NCBI RefSeq assembly: GCF_963259705.1
Contig: NC_081844.1
Location: 35,777,341 to 35,841,340, forward strand
Source of the DNA: Myotis daubentonii
Lineage: Eukaryota; Chordata; Mammalia; Chiroptera; Vespertilionidae
DNA length: 64,000 nucleotides
Direction: 5' to 3'
Shown here: one piece after another, positions 1-11,102 of the stretch
How the letters are laid out: the number at the start of each line of letters is the position of its first letter
How positions within the stretch are numbered: the first letter of the stretch is position 1
The notes under the pieces: generated by a model
Databases searched by the model: none
The model's input: only the letters and a program-made list of their open reading frames with translations
Told to the model about the DNA's origin: nothing
Translations under genes and position numbers: made by a program

Positions 1-141
1 CCGGTACCCTTTTATGTAATGATGTTTACTTTGAATTTATATTAGTTCACACAAACACTCCATCCATGCTTTTGTTCCAGCCCTCCGGTCCAGTTTAAGA
101 ACCCATTGTGGCCCTCGAGTCAAAACGTTTGCCCACCCCTG
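1..141. mobile_element. Non-autonomous hAT element, cut by the window edge
   Basis: The right end reads GTTTGCCCACCCCTG, a hAT-type terminal inverted repeat of the CAGGGGTGGGCAAAC class. The interior mentions 'ggccctcgagtc' and 'ccctccggtccagtttaag', typical of short bat hAT elements. The following 8 bases, GTCTAGAC (142-149), are the expected target duplication, but the other copy lies outside the window. No transposase is encoded. Confidence 0.7.
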
Positions 142-669
142 GTCTAGACTCATCCTCTGACTGCTCCCTGCCCTCCCTATGCTACATTCATGCTGTGCAA
201 TTACAGCCCCTGGGAGTCCGCCTATTCCACATCTTACGTTTTTTATACTCTGCTGCTCCCTCTGCTTTCCAGTGTTACCCTGCTGCAACCTTTTACGGCT
301 AGGGTTCAGGATCTGAAGAAGGGGCCTCGCACAAAACACTAGACAAAAAATATGAATTTAGAAGGCATGGGGGGCCAGGTGGAAACCTCTCTCTAGTGGA
401 GAAGCTCACTGACACCTTGGACCTGTCAGCTTTTATTCACTTGAATACACATTTGCCCTTTAGGAATGCATACAGGCATGTCAAAGGTAAAGTTTGGTAA
501 ACAGTAAAAGAATTATCAGGTTAGGGAATTGCCTTCAGCCATTGAGCCCACAGCAGGGCAATATTATGCTGGTTTTCAGCCCTGCTGAATATCAAAGTCC
601 ATTGGCCTTCCAATGGGTCTTTTTGCATTTATGCTAACTACTGTTGGTGTTAGCCTCTGCATTACACAT
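142..669. other. No gene or repeat recognised
   Basis: About 530 bases of ordinary AT/GC composition. Short reading frames on both strands show no codon bias, domain or splice context that I could support. I see no confident repeat family here. Confidence 0.4.
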
Positions 670-875
670 CTCCCCTGCCTGGAGAAATCCTCATTCTTCA
701 GGCCTGCTGAAATGTCAGCTCCTCAGTGAGGCTTTCCTGGAAGGGATGATCCTATCAACATCTTTGCTCCTCTACTTGCTATCACAGCACCTGTCACTCT
801 ATTGGCATCCATTGTTGACTCCTTCAAGGTTAGGGATGATGTAATCTTAGCACATCCCCTCGCTTTGGGGACATG
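670..875 (+). mobile_element. L2 LINE 3' fragment
   Basis: The text around 700-850 (ctcagtgaggctttcctgg, then CTCCTCTACTTGCTATCACAG and the 'ctccttcaaggttagggatg' block) follows the conserved L2 3' end. It is diverged, so it is an ancient mammal-wide copy with no coding capacity. Confidence 0.5.
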
Positions 876-1159
876 GTAACCTAAATGTGTGAAGACTGAA
901 AAAGAGAATCAGTACCCTGCAGGGCCAGGAGTGATGAACTTTCTAGCTCAAGAACCTGGAAATGATAGGTGAGAAGTGGGGCAGATAAATAAAAACCCAT
1001 GCAAAGAAGGCCTAGGATGGCAAAGTTCCTGCCTGGGTTTCTTATTTTGTTTGTTTTTCCCTTATGAAAAATGTTGGATAATTCAATAGGAAATATTCTC
1101 TAAAAGATGACACTATTCTGAGTATTCATGTCATGCTTCTCTGAAGTAGATATAAAACT

Positions 1160-1393
1160 CTAGAGTCATAGAAACATGGAACAGACTGTCATATCCCACA
1201 GGGAAGGCGGGGAGGGTGGATGGGTGGGAAGAGATCAACCAAAGAACTTGTATGCATATATGCATAACCCATGGACACAGACAATAGGGTGCTGAAAGCC
1301 TGGGGTACAGGGCGGGGGTGGGCTAGAAGAGCTCAGTGAGGGGAAGTAGGGGACATATGTAATATTTTCAACAATGAAGACTAAAAAAAAATA
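1160..1393 (+). mobile_element. L1 3' UTR fragment, lineage-specific type
   Basis: A G-rich 3' UTR (GGGAGGGTGGATGGGTGGG, 'agatcaacc', 'cttgtatgcatatatgcat', 'ggacatatgtaatattttcaacaatgaag') ends in an A-tract. The same 3' UTR layout recurs at 37270-37590 and 50131-50438 here, so these belong to one L1 lineage. 5'-truncated; no ORF2 left. Confidence 0.65.
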
Positions 1394-1493
1394 CATTGCA
1401 ATTCAAAGAAGACATTTTAGGAAATGCCGAGACAATATGGTCCAAACACTTTGTTGTTGTTGAAACGAAATGTAAGGATAGAACTTGAAAATA

Positions 1494-1619
1494 CAGAATG
1501 GGGCAAAAGTAGGTTTACAGTTGTGAGTACTTGAAACATGGTTTATTCTTGTATTAGTTATTAATTAGCTATTGTATTTGCCATACAAACAACTGTAAAC
1601 CTACTTTTGCCCCACCCTA
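1494..1619. mobile_element. Palindromic mariner-type MITE
   Basis: A 126-bp element with long terminal inverted repeats: left GGGGCAAAAGTAGGTTTACA, right its reverse complement, separated by an AT-rich centre. TA dinucleotides flank it at 1492-1493 and 1620-1621, as expected of Tc1/mariner insertion. No transposase. The last residues of a minus-strand reading frame ending at 1561 are this element, not protein. Confidence 0.8.
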
Positions 1620-1621
1620 TA

Positions 1622-3316
1622 TTCATGACTAGTGGCCAGTAGATGAGATCTTTCAAGTGCAAATGTCTCACATGAACTCTTATCACTCTCGATGGAAACT
1701 TGAGAGTCTTGACACTGAGAAGGACCTTATCTAGTAGCCTCTTGGTGTTTGGTATTTGCTCAACCCGAGGGCTGTATCTGCTCTTAAGGATTTGTTGCTG
1801 GTAACTTTGATCTCTGAATTGGATGACCACTGACATCTCAAAGTGACAGTTTGAGTCTTGTTTTGTTTGTTAAAACCCAGATTCATGATTTCATGCTAGC
1901 CTGCTGAGTTTCATCGGCCACGTTGGGCTCTGCCACACCATTTGTGGCTTATCTTCATCAGGTTGGCAGTTTGCTGTGCAGAAACGTTGAGTGTCCCATC
2001 AGCAAACTGAGAAGTTCCCCTTTTATATCAGTAATGAAAAATATGAAAATGTACTAACACTTTTCATTTATAAAAGAGAGCTTTTATAAATCAGTGTCAG
2101 GATAATCAAACATTTACACACAGATTCCATCTTTTCTTCGGTTTCCAAGATCTTGGTAAAATTGTGGGATGGTTTTTGTCATTGGGTGGGCCCTCCTAGT
2201 TCCCAGCCAATTCTTCTGTATTTTTCTAGTCTCTCTCCTGTTCTCCATGGCAATTTTCCAAACAGCCTCCATTCTCCTTGAAACTCCCACTTTCATGTTC
2301 TCCTCACTCTTGGCAAATGACCCTGCCTGCTACTTTAAGGAGAAGATAGAGGTGTCAGGCAGTAACACCTTGAAGTTCCTGCTGTTATGCTAAGAAATCT
2401 TGTTAATCCTGCAGCCATCCTCCTTTTTTCTTTGTCCTGTTTCAGTGGAAGAGGGATCCTTCCCTTGAATTAGGGCCAGCCTTTCAATCTGTGCCTTGAC
2501 CTGTTCTCTTGACCTTCTTCCTCCTCCCTTCTCAGGGCCTCTCTCAGGTAATTATTTCCTCTCCTGCATCCTTCTCATTCGCCTTTACACATTCTTCTGT
2601 CTCATCAGTCTGAAAACATCTCCCTCTGGCAACCCGCCCCTTCACAACACAGCTTTAGAACCGTTTCTGTTCACTGTTCCTCCTCCTTCAACTCTTCAGC
2701 CTCCTTCAGTTGGGTTTCTACTCCCATCCCTCCATGGAAGCCTTCCCCACTAAGGCCACCAGCTACTGCCTTGTTGGTAACGCCAATGCTTATGCCTTAG
2801 TAATTGTCTTATCTCTCAATAGCATCTGCCTTTACTGACCACATGCCTCTCTGGCATTGTACTTTCCTGGGCTTCTCCTCTTGCTTTCTCCTTGGGCTCA
2901 ACTTCCTCGGTGTCACGTCTTCAGTGGTAGTTCTACCTTGGGCTTTCTGCCGTCACTGTCCCCACTCTTCCCATAACTCTCTTGGTTCCAAGTGACAGAA
3001 CCCCAACTCAAAGTGAACTAAACAACCAACTCACCAAACCACCAGCACCAAAAACCACAACAAAGAAAATGCATGATTCATATGCCTGAAAAGTCCAGGG
3101 ATGGATCAGGGACAGCTGGTCTCAAGACGCGAGATAAGGGTGTCACAAACAGCTTCACCCCTGTCTCTTAGCTTTGTTTTCCTCTGTGTGGTTTCATTCT
3201 CAGGCAGCTTCTTTCCAAATGAAGGCAGAACGCCTCCCAGCAACTGCGGGTTTATATCCAATCCTCTTAGCAAACACAATGGAAAATTTTCTACCCAATT
3301 TCTTAAGCTGGATGTC
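1622..3316. other. Unassigned stretch; pyrimidine-rich 2400-3000
   Basis: No gene recognised. A 91-codon minus-strand frame (1561-1836) runs from here into the mariner MITE and matches no family I know. From 2400 to 3000 the plus strand is strongly pyrimidine-rich (CTTCCTCCTCCCTTCTC and similar), possibly an ancient LINE remnant, but I cannot place it. Confidence 0.35.
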
Positions 3317-3330
3317 TAGGAATCATTTTT

Positions 3331-3549
3331 TTAAAAAATATATTTTATTGATTTTTTTTACAGAGAGGAAGGGAGAAGGACAGAGAGCCAGAAACATCAA
3401 TGAGAGAGAAACATCGATCAGCTGCCTCCTGCACACCTCCCACTGGGGATGTGCCTGCAACCAAGGTACATGCCCCCGACTGGAATTGAACCTGGGACCC
3501 CTCAGTCCGCAGGCTGACGCTCTATCCACTGAGCCAAACCAGTCAGGAT
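3331..3549 (-). mobile_element. VES SINE, full length
   Basis: tRNA-derived bat SINE on the minus strand. The tRNA-like head (GAGCCAAACCAG reverse complement), the GGATGTGC centre, the CATCGATC motif and the AATAAAATATATTTT tail are all present. The 14-bp target duplication TAGGAATCATTTTT (3317-3330, 3550-3563) is perfect, so it is an L1-mobilised insertion with both ends intact. Confidence 0.92.
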
Positions 3550-3609
3550 TAGGAATCATTTTTAATTCCTCACCCCACCCCACCCCCAACTGCTTAATCG
3601 TCAAGTTTT

Positions 3610-3816
3610 TAAAAAATATATTTTTATTGATTTCAGAGAGGAAGGGAGACAAGGAGAAAGAGAAAAACATCAATGATGAGAGAGAATCATTGATTGGCTG
3701 CATGCCCCCTACTGGGAATGGAGCCCACAACCTGGACATGTGTCCTGCCCAGGAATTGAATTGTGACCTCTTGGTTCATAGGTCAACACTCAGCCGCTGA
3801 GCCACACCGGCTGGGC
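3610..3816 (-). mobile_element. VES SINE, diverged subfamily
   Basis: Minus-strand VES with the variant centre 'gagaatcattgattggctgc' and the head ending GCCACACCGGCTGGGC. It is more diverged than the neighbouring copy at 3331, and I see no clean target duplication. Confidence 0.85.
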
Positions 3817-3829
3817 TTAGCTTCTAAAT

Positions 3830-4475
3830 ATCTCTTCGTACCTGCTGCTCATATTCAAGTTCAGGTCACTGTCTTTTTGTCTAGATTCCTGTAATAGCCT
3901 CCCAGTGATTTTCTGCTCTGGGTTTTGCTGCCCTACAATCTGTTCTTCACATCACAGCCAGGGTAATCTTTTTGGAAATGTTTATCTGATCCCATCACTT
4001 GCCTACACAAACCTTTGCTAGAAAGCCTGAAGCAAAACTTCTTGTTATGTTCTTATGCAAGGCTTTGAGCGACACAGCAACTGCCTCTCTTTTCACTTCT
4101 CACTTCATCCCTTTTTCTGGACAGTCCAGCCACAGGTGCCAGGCTAGCCAGCTCTCTCCCAGCTCCACACCTTTTCACGTGGTGCTCCCTCCTCCTGCAC
4201 CACTTCCCTCCGGACCCCTTTCCTAAGTAACCACTACGTATCCTTTCAGGTCTCAACATAAGCCATGACTGTATTGAGAAGAGCCTTCCATAATGCGTTA
4301 TGTACATACTCTTCCTGTTAGAGCATCCTTCTTTTCCATCTTAGCACTTAGCACACTTTATTGTGATTGCTTATTAAATTTAATAAGGTCTGTGAAGGCA
4401 GGTATTTCCTTTGTTTTGTGAAATATCCCCAGCATCACAGAGTAGACACTCAATGAATATTTGTCGACTTGTAAA
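3830..4475 (+). mobile_element. L2 LINE 3' end
   Basis: Contains L2 landmarks in order: 'tagcctcccagtgattttctgc', 'tcagggtctcaacataagcc'-like text, 'tagcacttagcacac', 'gtctgtgaaggcaggtatttc' and 'gacactcaatgaatatttg'. Ancient and diverged, with no coding potential. Confidence 0.6.
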
Positions 4476-4649
4476 ATAAAATGAGATGTGATTGTGCTGG
4501 GTGATTTTCCCATTCTCTTCTAGATATTAGAATCTGGATAGATTCGATTTGCTACTGGAAAATCTAAAAGTATAATGCCTACTGTTTTCCTTTTTTATAT
4601 GCTTATTGGTCCTCCTTAAAGAATAGTTAGGTTTTAGAGTTGAAGAGGA

Positions 4650-4812
4650 TCTTAGTAACCATCTAGCACTAATTCACTTCATTCAACAGATTAGGAAGGG
4701 GGAGCTCAGTACGGCTCAGTATCTTGCACAAACCACAGAGCTATTTACATAATTGGACTAGAACTCAGAGGTCATGACTTTCAGTCCAGAGCAGCTTATG
4801 ATATCAGCGCTT
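4650..4812 (+). mobile_element. MIR SINE fragment
   Basis: The order 'cagattaggaagg', 'cacaaaccacagagc', 'ggactagaactcagag' and 'ccagagcagctt' fits the MIR core and 3' part. Moderately diverged. Confidence 0.5.
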
Positions 4813-4882
4813 TTACCAGACTAGTGTAGTATGATTTTTATATTATCTCAAAGGAATCTTATGCCTATAGCTCACATGTTTT

Positions 4883-5090
4883 ACCTTAAAAATTTTATTG
4901 ATTTTATAGAGGGAAGGAAAGGGAGAGAAAGAAACATCATTGATGAGAGAGAATCATTGATCAGCTGCCTCCTACACACCCCTCACCGGGGATCAAGCCT
5001 GCCACCTGGGCATGTGCTCTGACCAGGAATCGAACCATGGCCTCTTGGTTCATAGGCCAATGCCCAACCACTGAGCCACACTGGCTGGGC
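4883..5090 (-). mobile_element. VES SINE
   Basis: Minus-strand VES of the variant group ('gagaatcattgatcagctgcc', head GAGCCACACTGGCTGGGC). Target duplication CACATGTTTT at 4873-4882 is repeated at 5090-5099, sharing the final C of the element. Confidence 0.88.
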
Positions 5091-5099
5091 ACATGTTTT

Positions 5100-6299
5100 C
5101 CTTCTTAAAATGTACTTCCAGATCCTGTACCTGTCAATAGGTTCTATCAGTTTCTTAGGATGAAAATTACTGGCTGGTCTAGGGATGTCTAAAGTATCCC
5201 ATAGAGTCTGTCCTCACAGATCAGGTCAGGTTGGGTTGACATCCTATGTTGTTGGTCCGCTAACACCACCACGAAGAACTGGAAGTTACACATTTGATTT
5301 AGTTGTTCCACCATTTCACCTCAGAAGGGTAATTACTGAGGAGATGCCATCTGGATTTGATCTGAGACACACATTCATGTTGTGTAAGAGAAATAACAGA
5401 CTTCTCTGTTTAACTCTTTGTGTGAACTGCTCTCCATTCCTCTGGGAGGCTCACTGATGGATGTCCATTATGAGCTAGGAGCTGGGAAAGAGATTTGCTT
5501 CCCTGAAAACCATGTTGATGCTTGGAATAGACTGGGTAAGAGTGACTTTCTAAAACCAATTAAAATAGAATTGGGTATGGTGAGAAAGTAAATACTGGAG
5601 ACAATTTTTAGTTAATTTTTATTTATGAATTTTAATTTATTAAAAAATTTAAAAAGCATTTTAAGGAACCCCCAAAAGGAACTGGTTGACCAAAGCATTA
5701 GAAGACTTCAACAATGGACCTATTCCAAAAGGAAATTCCTTGAAAATTCAGAGATTGTGCATAAATGTTCTTCAAGCATTAATTTATAATAAAATGTTCA
5801 ATGTACCTTTTCATTATGATCCCTTGCTTTACCTGATTATTTCAGTTAACTGAGTTACCTACCCTTTACCTCTTGCATGTGGACTTGTTACATGTTTCTG
5901 AGTCTTGTCAAGGAGTTAATGTTTTTGCTTTAGAACTAAACTTTAAGCTTCTCTAGGGCTAGGACTAGACCTACATATCTAATTTCTTTGAAATCTTATC
6001 ATGGTGCCTAATGCAATGTTCTGTGTATGCCTCTGATGATGGAATTTTATGTCCCTGAATGTGAGTGGTGCCACCAGTCTTTCTTACTCGGGGTCAACAT
6101 TATTGTTTTGTTTTCATCGGTCCTCCTTCCTTCTTCTTAACTTGGGGATGTTGTTTTCCTGAAAGGAGAGAGAAAGGGAATATGTAAGGAGATGCTCAAT
6201 CAACCAATCTCCATTGGGGCTTGCTGTGCATTTATCATAGTTTTTGTTTCTAAAAAAGAAACTAGAAAGACAAGTTAAAAATATATTTGAAACAGATGT
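5100..6299. other. AT-rich intergenic sequence, nothing recognised
   Basis: No gene, RNA or confident repeat. A 90-codon plus-strand frame at 5185-5457 has no recognisable domain. 5600-5830 is very AT-rich. Confidence 0.35.
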
Positions 6300-6765
6300 T
6301 TGTGCTTAAATTAAAAAATTCCAAATGCAGCCCTTTGACCTAGCAAGTCTACTTCTGGAAATCTATCTATTTCCTTATGGAAATAATTGAACACAGGCAA
6401 AAAGATTTAGCTCTAACATGTTCATCTCAGCCTTGTTTCTAATGGGAAAGAATTAGGAACAACTTGAATTTTCAACCATGGGGACCTAACATATAATAAA
6501 CACAATGGAATTCCTCAGTTTAAAATAATGTGTTTACTGACATATGAAGATGGTTACAATTTATTAATTGGAAAGCTTAAGTTATAAGATGTGTACAGTT
6601 TTATCCCTTTTTAAAAAAATAAAAATGTACACAAATGACTAGGAGGATATACTAGTACACATACTGTGTATTATACGGTGGTAATGAAATTAAGTTTTTC
6701 TCACCCGTGTTTACAACTTTTCTGCAATAAACTTCTATAAAGTTATTTTTAAATTAAAAACCTGC
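6300..6765 (+). mobile_element. Old L1 (L1M-type) 3' end
   Basis: Features of the ORF2 3' end and UTR of an old L1 can be followed: 'cctagcaagtctacttctgg', 'cttgtttctaatgg', 'aacaacttgaa', 'ccatggggac', then 'tacagttttatcccttttt' and 'caataaacttctataaag'. Heavily mutated. Confidence 0.55.
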
Positions 6766-7369
6766 TCCAAACAAAATGGTTTCCATTAATGTCATTATTT
6801 TATATGACTTTTTCCTCACAAGTATTTGATTGTAAATGTATATGTTAATAGTTGAGTTCTCCATACATAGTAACTGTTAAAATGCCTAATAGGGGCCCGA
6901 AGGGCAACAGTGGTTTTACTTTCTTGCCTTGGTACCACTTTCTCCTCTCTGTGGCAGATTCCATATTCGTAGCTACATTAAGCTGGAGTCTTGTTAGAAG
7001 AGAGCAGGTGACTGGGTTTTAGTTCTGGTTTACTCACTAATTCTCTTTGTCACCTTGCGACATTTACTTTACAGCTTTTTGCTCTGTAACGTTCTCTGTA
7101 AACGGTGGGGAACTCCCTGCTCATTTCTACCCCAGTAGATGTACTGAAAATGTCAGTGTTCCCACTTGTGCACTGGAACATGGCCGATTTCTGCTACAAA
7201 GCCATAGATACATATAACTACTAAATTAACAGTAATTCATTTATTGTTTAACTAATACTAGTAATAGTTCACCTGGTCACTCTTAACTACTGTGAGCATT
7301 CACTAAATTGTCAAGTTAATTCTGAGCCATTAGTTATTAATTGATTTAACAAATATCTGAAAAGTGTCA
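6766..7369. other. No gene or repeat recognised
   Basis: Ordinary AT-rich sequence with no supported feature on either strand. Confidence 0.35.
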
Positions 7370-7620
7370 AACTGGATTCAAATTCTGGCTCTCCCATCTA
7401 ACTCTGTGAGCTTGGGGAAGTAGGTGAATTTCTCTGGGCCACAGTTTCCTCATTTATAAAATGAATAGGATAATACATTATTTTTGTAAGGATTAAAGGA
7501 GATACAAAATGTATAATGCCCAGAAATGAGTAGTATAATATATTGTTAGTGTAAGAATTAAATGAGATGCAAAATGTGTAATGCCCAGCACAGAGTAAGC
7601 TCTCCATAAATAGTAATTGT
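7370..7620 (+). mobile_element. MIR SINE with internal duplication
   Basis: MIR landmarks are clear: 'ttcaaattctggctctccca', 'gtgagcttggggaag', 'cagtttcctcatttataaa', 'atgaataggataat'. The 3' part is duplicated: 'ggattaaaggagatacaaaatg' is followed some 70 bases later by 'aattaaatgagatgcaaaatg', each before 'taatgcccag'. Confidence 0.65.
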
Positions 7621-7624
7621 TAAA

Positions 7625-7810
7625 TGCCTACTATGTGCTAAATACTAAGATTCACATTTGTTCAGTCAACAAACATTGAGTGCTTAGATTGGGCCAATGT
7701 TCTAGGTGTCGGAGTTTTCGTCAGTGAACAAAACAGACAAAACACACTTACTTCCCTGTTATCATGGAGCTTACATCCTAGTAGAAGCAAAGGTTAAATA
7801 CAATGTAGTC
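7625..7810 (-). mobile_element. L2 LINE fragment
   Basis: 'caacaaacattgagtgc', 'tgttctaggtgtcgg', 'gtgaacaaaacagacaaaac' and 'catggagcttacatcctagt' are the reverse complement of the L2 3' end. It lies between two MIR fragments. Confidence 0.6.
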
Positions 7811-7834
7811 CAATCCATGGTTATTGATAAGAAT

Positions 7835-8025
7835 TACTATTATGACTATTAATGTATTATGTGCCAGTGATTTGCATACATAATCTTATTTTCCCATTAA
7901 CCCTGTGAGGTAGGGATTATTATTGTTACTCGATAGTATGGAAAATGAGCATCAGAGAGGATATGTCAGGTAAATTGAGAAACAAGTATAGGAGCTGGAT
8001 ATGCAAGCCCAGGTTGTCCGACTCT
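7835..8025 (-). mobile_element. MIR SINE fragment
   Basis: 'tgtgccagtgatttgcatac', 'ccctgtgaggtagggattat', 'atggaaaatgagc' and 'aagcccaggttgtccgactc' follow MIR in one of its two usual orientations. A VES has inserted at its end. Confidence 0.55.
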
Positions 8026-8040
8026 AAAGCTCACTTCACC

Positions 8041-8215
8041 GCCCTGGCCTGTGTGGCTCAGTTGGCTGGGCATCGTCTCATGCACCGAAAGGTTGCTGGT
8101 TTGATTCCTTGTCAGGGCACATGCCCAGGCTGTGGGCTCAGTAGGAGACGTGCAGGAGGCAGCCGATCACATTGTTTCTCTCTCTCAAAATTAATAAAAA
8201 ACATTAAAAAATAAT
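8041..8215 (+). mobile_element. VES SINE, older subfamily
   Basis: Starts GCCCTGGCCTGTGTGGCTCAG, has 'ggttgctggtttgattcc' (the B-box region of the tRNA-like head) and an A-rich tail. Target duplication AAAGCTCACTTCACC (8026-8040) versus AAAGCTTACTTTACC (8216-8230), 13 of 15 matching. Confidence 0.88.
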
Positions 8216-8261
8216 AAAGCTTACTTTACCACCTTCCTACCTTCACTTAGTGAGTCATTGG

Positions 8262-8312
8262 TGGTAAGTATGTATGTATGTATGTACATATATATGTATG
8301 TATATATTTTTG
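8262..8312. repeat. (GTAT)n / (AT)n microsatellite
   Basis: Imperfect GTAT repeats pass into ATAT. Simple sequence only. Confidence 0.8.
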
Positions 8313-8957
8313 CTAATGCTTCTTTCTTGACATTCTTGCCAATACTTTTCTGCTCTGTAGTAGGAGCAGTGAGGGAATGAAATTTGATTTTTCTCATTTT
8401 TAATTAAAATACTTAATTATCTCTGCAGGAAGTGATCAGAGAAAGAATAAGTAACAGCTCTGCTTAGAGTATTTCTTTGAATCAATTAGGAATCCCAGCT
8501 GACTCTCCGCCCTGTGTAGAAAAGAGGTCACAATTAGAGGGAGAGGTCAGGATGCAGCCTTGAAAGAGAGGCATAGATGGGGATCGGTGGGGGCTCCCAG
8601 AGGAATTCCTTGTGTTGTGCTGGTCACCCTAGCCGGCTAACTTGAAGGAAACAGTTGATGCCTCCTGTATACATCTCACGGTGATGTATCTTCATTTCCT
8701 AGCCCAGAGCCTTGAGGTTCCTCCAGCTCTAAATATCCCTCTTCCTCCTGTTTTACAGTTGCCCAACTATCTGGAATGTTCATGCCATCAAAGTAATGCT
8801 GGATAAGTACTGCTGGAATCTGAAAAATTATTGTTATGAAATCTTTCAAGCATTCAGAACAGTACAAAGAATATCATGTGCTCACAGCTTAGTTTTGTCA
8901 CGTCGTACCATCTTGCTTTTTGCTCCAGTTACTTTTTTAAAAGAAAACAATATAGAT
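8313..8957. other. No gene or repeat recognised
   Basis: Unassigned. Reading frames at 8676-8867 (minus) and 8796-9092 (plus) are short, and the latter runs into L1 3' UTR. Confidence 0.35.
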
Positions 8958-9134
8958 GTAAGTCACCGAGAAAGACAAATACCATATGGTTTCACTTATA
9001 TGTGGAATCTAAAACAAAAAACAGAAGCAAACAAAATGAAACAAACTCAGGGATATGGAGAACAAACTGATGGTTGCCAGAGGGGTGGGTAGGGGGATGG
9101 GTGGAAAAGGGGAAGAGGATTAAGAAGTACAAAC
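8958..9134 (+). mobile_element. Old L1 3' UTR, left part of an interrupted copy
   Basis: 'accatatggtttcacttat', 'gtggaatctaaaacaaaaa', 'acaaactcagggatatgg' and 'gatggttgccagaggggtgg' are L1 3' UTR. The element breaks off at AAGAAGTACAAAC (9122-9134) and continues at 10240, after a younger L1 and a VES. Confidence 0.75.
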
Positions 9135-9140
9135 TTTTAT

Positions 9141-10000
9141 TAAATTCCACATATGAGTGGAATCATATGGTACTGGTCTTTCTCTTACTGGCTTATTTCC
9201 CTTAGCATAATGTTCTCCATAAAATCTTCTTCCTTTTTAAGTATGTATCTTCCATTGTGTAAATGTACCACTGCTTTTTTTATCCACTCATCTATTGATA
9301 GACACTTGGGCTGCTTCCAAATCTTGGCTGTTGTAAATAATGCTGCTATGAGCATAGGGGTGCATATATTCTTTTGAATTCGTGTTTTGGGTTTCTTCGA
9401 ATAAATTCCCAGAAGTGGACTCACTGAGTCATAAGGTAGTTCCATTTTTAATTTTTTGAGGTAACTCCATATTGCTTTCCACAGTGGCTGCATCAGTCAT
9501 CAGTGCACACTTACTGGTTTTGAGTTGTTGATAATAGCCATTCTGACAGGTGTGAGGTGATATCTCATGGTTTTAATTTGTATTTCTTCGATGATTAGTG
9601 ACATTGAGCATCTTTTCATATGTCTGTTGGCCATCTGGATGTCCTCTTTGGAGAAGTGTCTATTCAGGTCTTTTGTCCATTTTTAATTGGATTTATTTTT
9701 TTTTAGTGTGGAATTTAATGAACAAACTGAACTACCAAGCAAAGTAGAGACAAACTCGTAAGTAGAGAGCAGGCAGACAGTTCTGGTGAAAGGTGTGTGT
9801 TGGGGGCTGGGGGTGGTGGAGAGATTGAACAAAAAATTTTAAAAAAAGAAGGAACTCCTAGACATGGACAACAGTGTGGTGATGGTGAGGTGGTCGGGGT
9901 CGGGTAGGTGGAGGTAGAACAGGGCACAGAGGGGACAAATGGTGGTGTGAAAAATAAAATGAAGTTAAAATTTTAAAAATGTTACTTAGCTAAAGAAAAA
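9141..10000 (+). mobile_element. 5'-inverted (twin-primed) L1 insertion
   Basis: The left part (9141 to about 9695) is the end of L1 ORF2 in reverse: a minus-strand frame 9185-9493 carries the ORF2 tail (LKMELPYD, LLGIY, IAALFTTAKIWKQPK). The right part (about 9705-10000) is 3' UTR in plus orientation ending in A-rich sequence. Both sides of the breakpoint share GTGGAATTT, so the two parts are adjacent in L1 coordinates. Target duplication AAGAAGTACAAAC at 9122-9134 and 10001-10013 is perfect. This is the signature of twin priming. Confidence 0.82.
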
Positions 10001-10022
10001 AAGAAGTACAAACGTTTTTTCT

Positions 10023-10239
10023 GCCCTGGCTGGTGTGGCTCAGTTGGGTGGGCATCTTCCCGTGCACGGAGAGGTTGTTGGTTCTATTCCTGGTCAGGGC
10101 ACATGCCCAGGTTGGGGGCTCCATCCCCAGTAGGGGGTATGCGAGAGACAGGTGATCGATGTTAGCTTTCACATCAGTGTTTCTCTCTTCTCCCTTCTGC
10201 TCCCTCTAAAAATCAATAACCCTTCTTTAAAAAAAATGA
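10023..10239 (+). mobile_element. VES SINE inserted at an L1 junction
   Basis: Starts GCCCTGGCTGGTGTGGCTC and ends in a run of A. The flanks are AGAAGTACAAACGTTT (10002-10017) and AGAAGAACAAACTTT (10240-10254). The target is the right-hand duplication of the preceding L1, so it inserted after that L1. Confidence 0.88.
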
Positions 10240-10475
10240 AGAAGAACAAACTTTCAGTTTTAAAATAACTCACAAGGATGTAATGTACAACATAGGAAAT
10301 ATAGTAAATAATAATATGATATTACAGTAAATAATATGATAACTGTAACATGACAGGTGGTTATTAGACTTATTGTGATGAGCACTTCATAAGGTATATA
10401 AATGTCGAATCACAACGTTGTACACCTGCAACTAATATAATATTATATGTCAACTACATTCATAAAAATAAAACT
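10240..10475 (+). mobile_element. Old L1 3' UTR, right part of the interrupted copy
   Basis: Continues the copy that stops at 9134: 'ataactcacaaggatgtaat', 'aacatgacaggtggttatta' and 'gtacacctgcaactaatat' are the terminal 3' UTR of an L1M-type element. Confidence 0.7.
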
Positions 10476-10708
10476 AGGTGTAGTGGAAACCCCCTGTGTA
10501 GCTCTCCTCAATTTCACTCTTCTCCCTCCCTCCCTTCCAGAGGCCACCATTGTCCTGAATTATCATTACTGTGCATGCTTTCCTCCTGTCACTTGCTACC
10601 TATATTTGTATGGATAAATACCCTTACCCATGATGCTCTAGGGCACATCCTTGTACTTGTGTCCTGGTACACATGTTCAGGAATTTCTCTCTGGGGTGTT
10701 GATCTAGG

Positions 10709-11102
10709 CAGGGGTGGGGACCATCCACCCCATGGGCCAAATAAGGCCAGTGAAATCATTTGGTCTGGCCCTGCCAGGGCATTAGAGATGAGTTTATTAA
10801 ATGTTTGACCGAATATAGCAGCTAATTTTTAAGCTGGTAGTTTTTAAAAATATATATTTTTATTGATTTCAGAAAGGAAGGAAGGGAGAGAGAGAGAGAG
10901 AATCATTGATTGGCAGCTGATTGGCTACCTACTACATGCCCCCTACTGGGGATCAAACAGCCCAGGCATGTGCCATTGTCCAGAATCGAACCTGAGACCC
11001 TTCAGTCCGCCAGCCCACGCTGTATCCACTGAGCCAAACCAGCTAGGGCTTAAGTTGATAGTTTTGAATGGCCCTTGGCAGAAAAAGGGTTCCCTACCGC
11101 TG
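10709..11102. mobile_element. hAT element carrying a VES
   Basis: The left end CAGGGGTGGGGACC and right end GGGTTCCCTACCGCTG are imperfect hAT inverted repeats, and 'ggcccttggcag' near the right end is typical. The flanks (GATCTAGG and ACCCAGCT) no longer match as a target duplication, so this is an older copy. No transposase. Confidence 0.6.
10845..11049 (-). mobile_element. VES SINE inside a hAT element
   Basis: Minus-strand VES, head reading GAGCCAAACCAGCTAGGGC. Flanks TAAGCTGGTAGTTTT (10830-10844) and TAAGTTGATAGTTTT (11051-11065) match at 13 of 15 positions. It landed in the hAT after that element inserted. Confidence 0.88.

Noticed and set aside
1561..1836. 91-codon minus-strand reading frame
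   Set aside because: Its C-terminal 20 residues are a mariner MITE, and the rest matches no family known to me. No splice or poly-A context.
3174..3800. 208-codon plus frame
   Set aside because: Spans two VES SINEs on the opposite strand and the sequence between; the residues are SINE translation.
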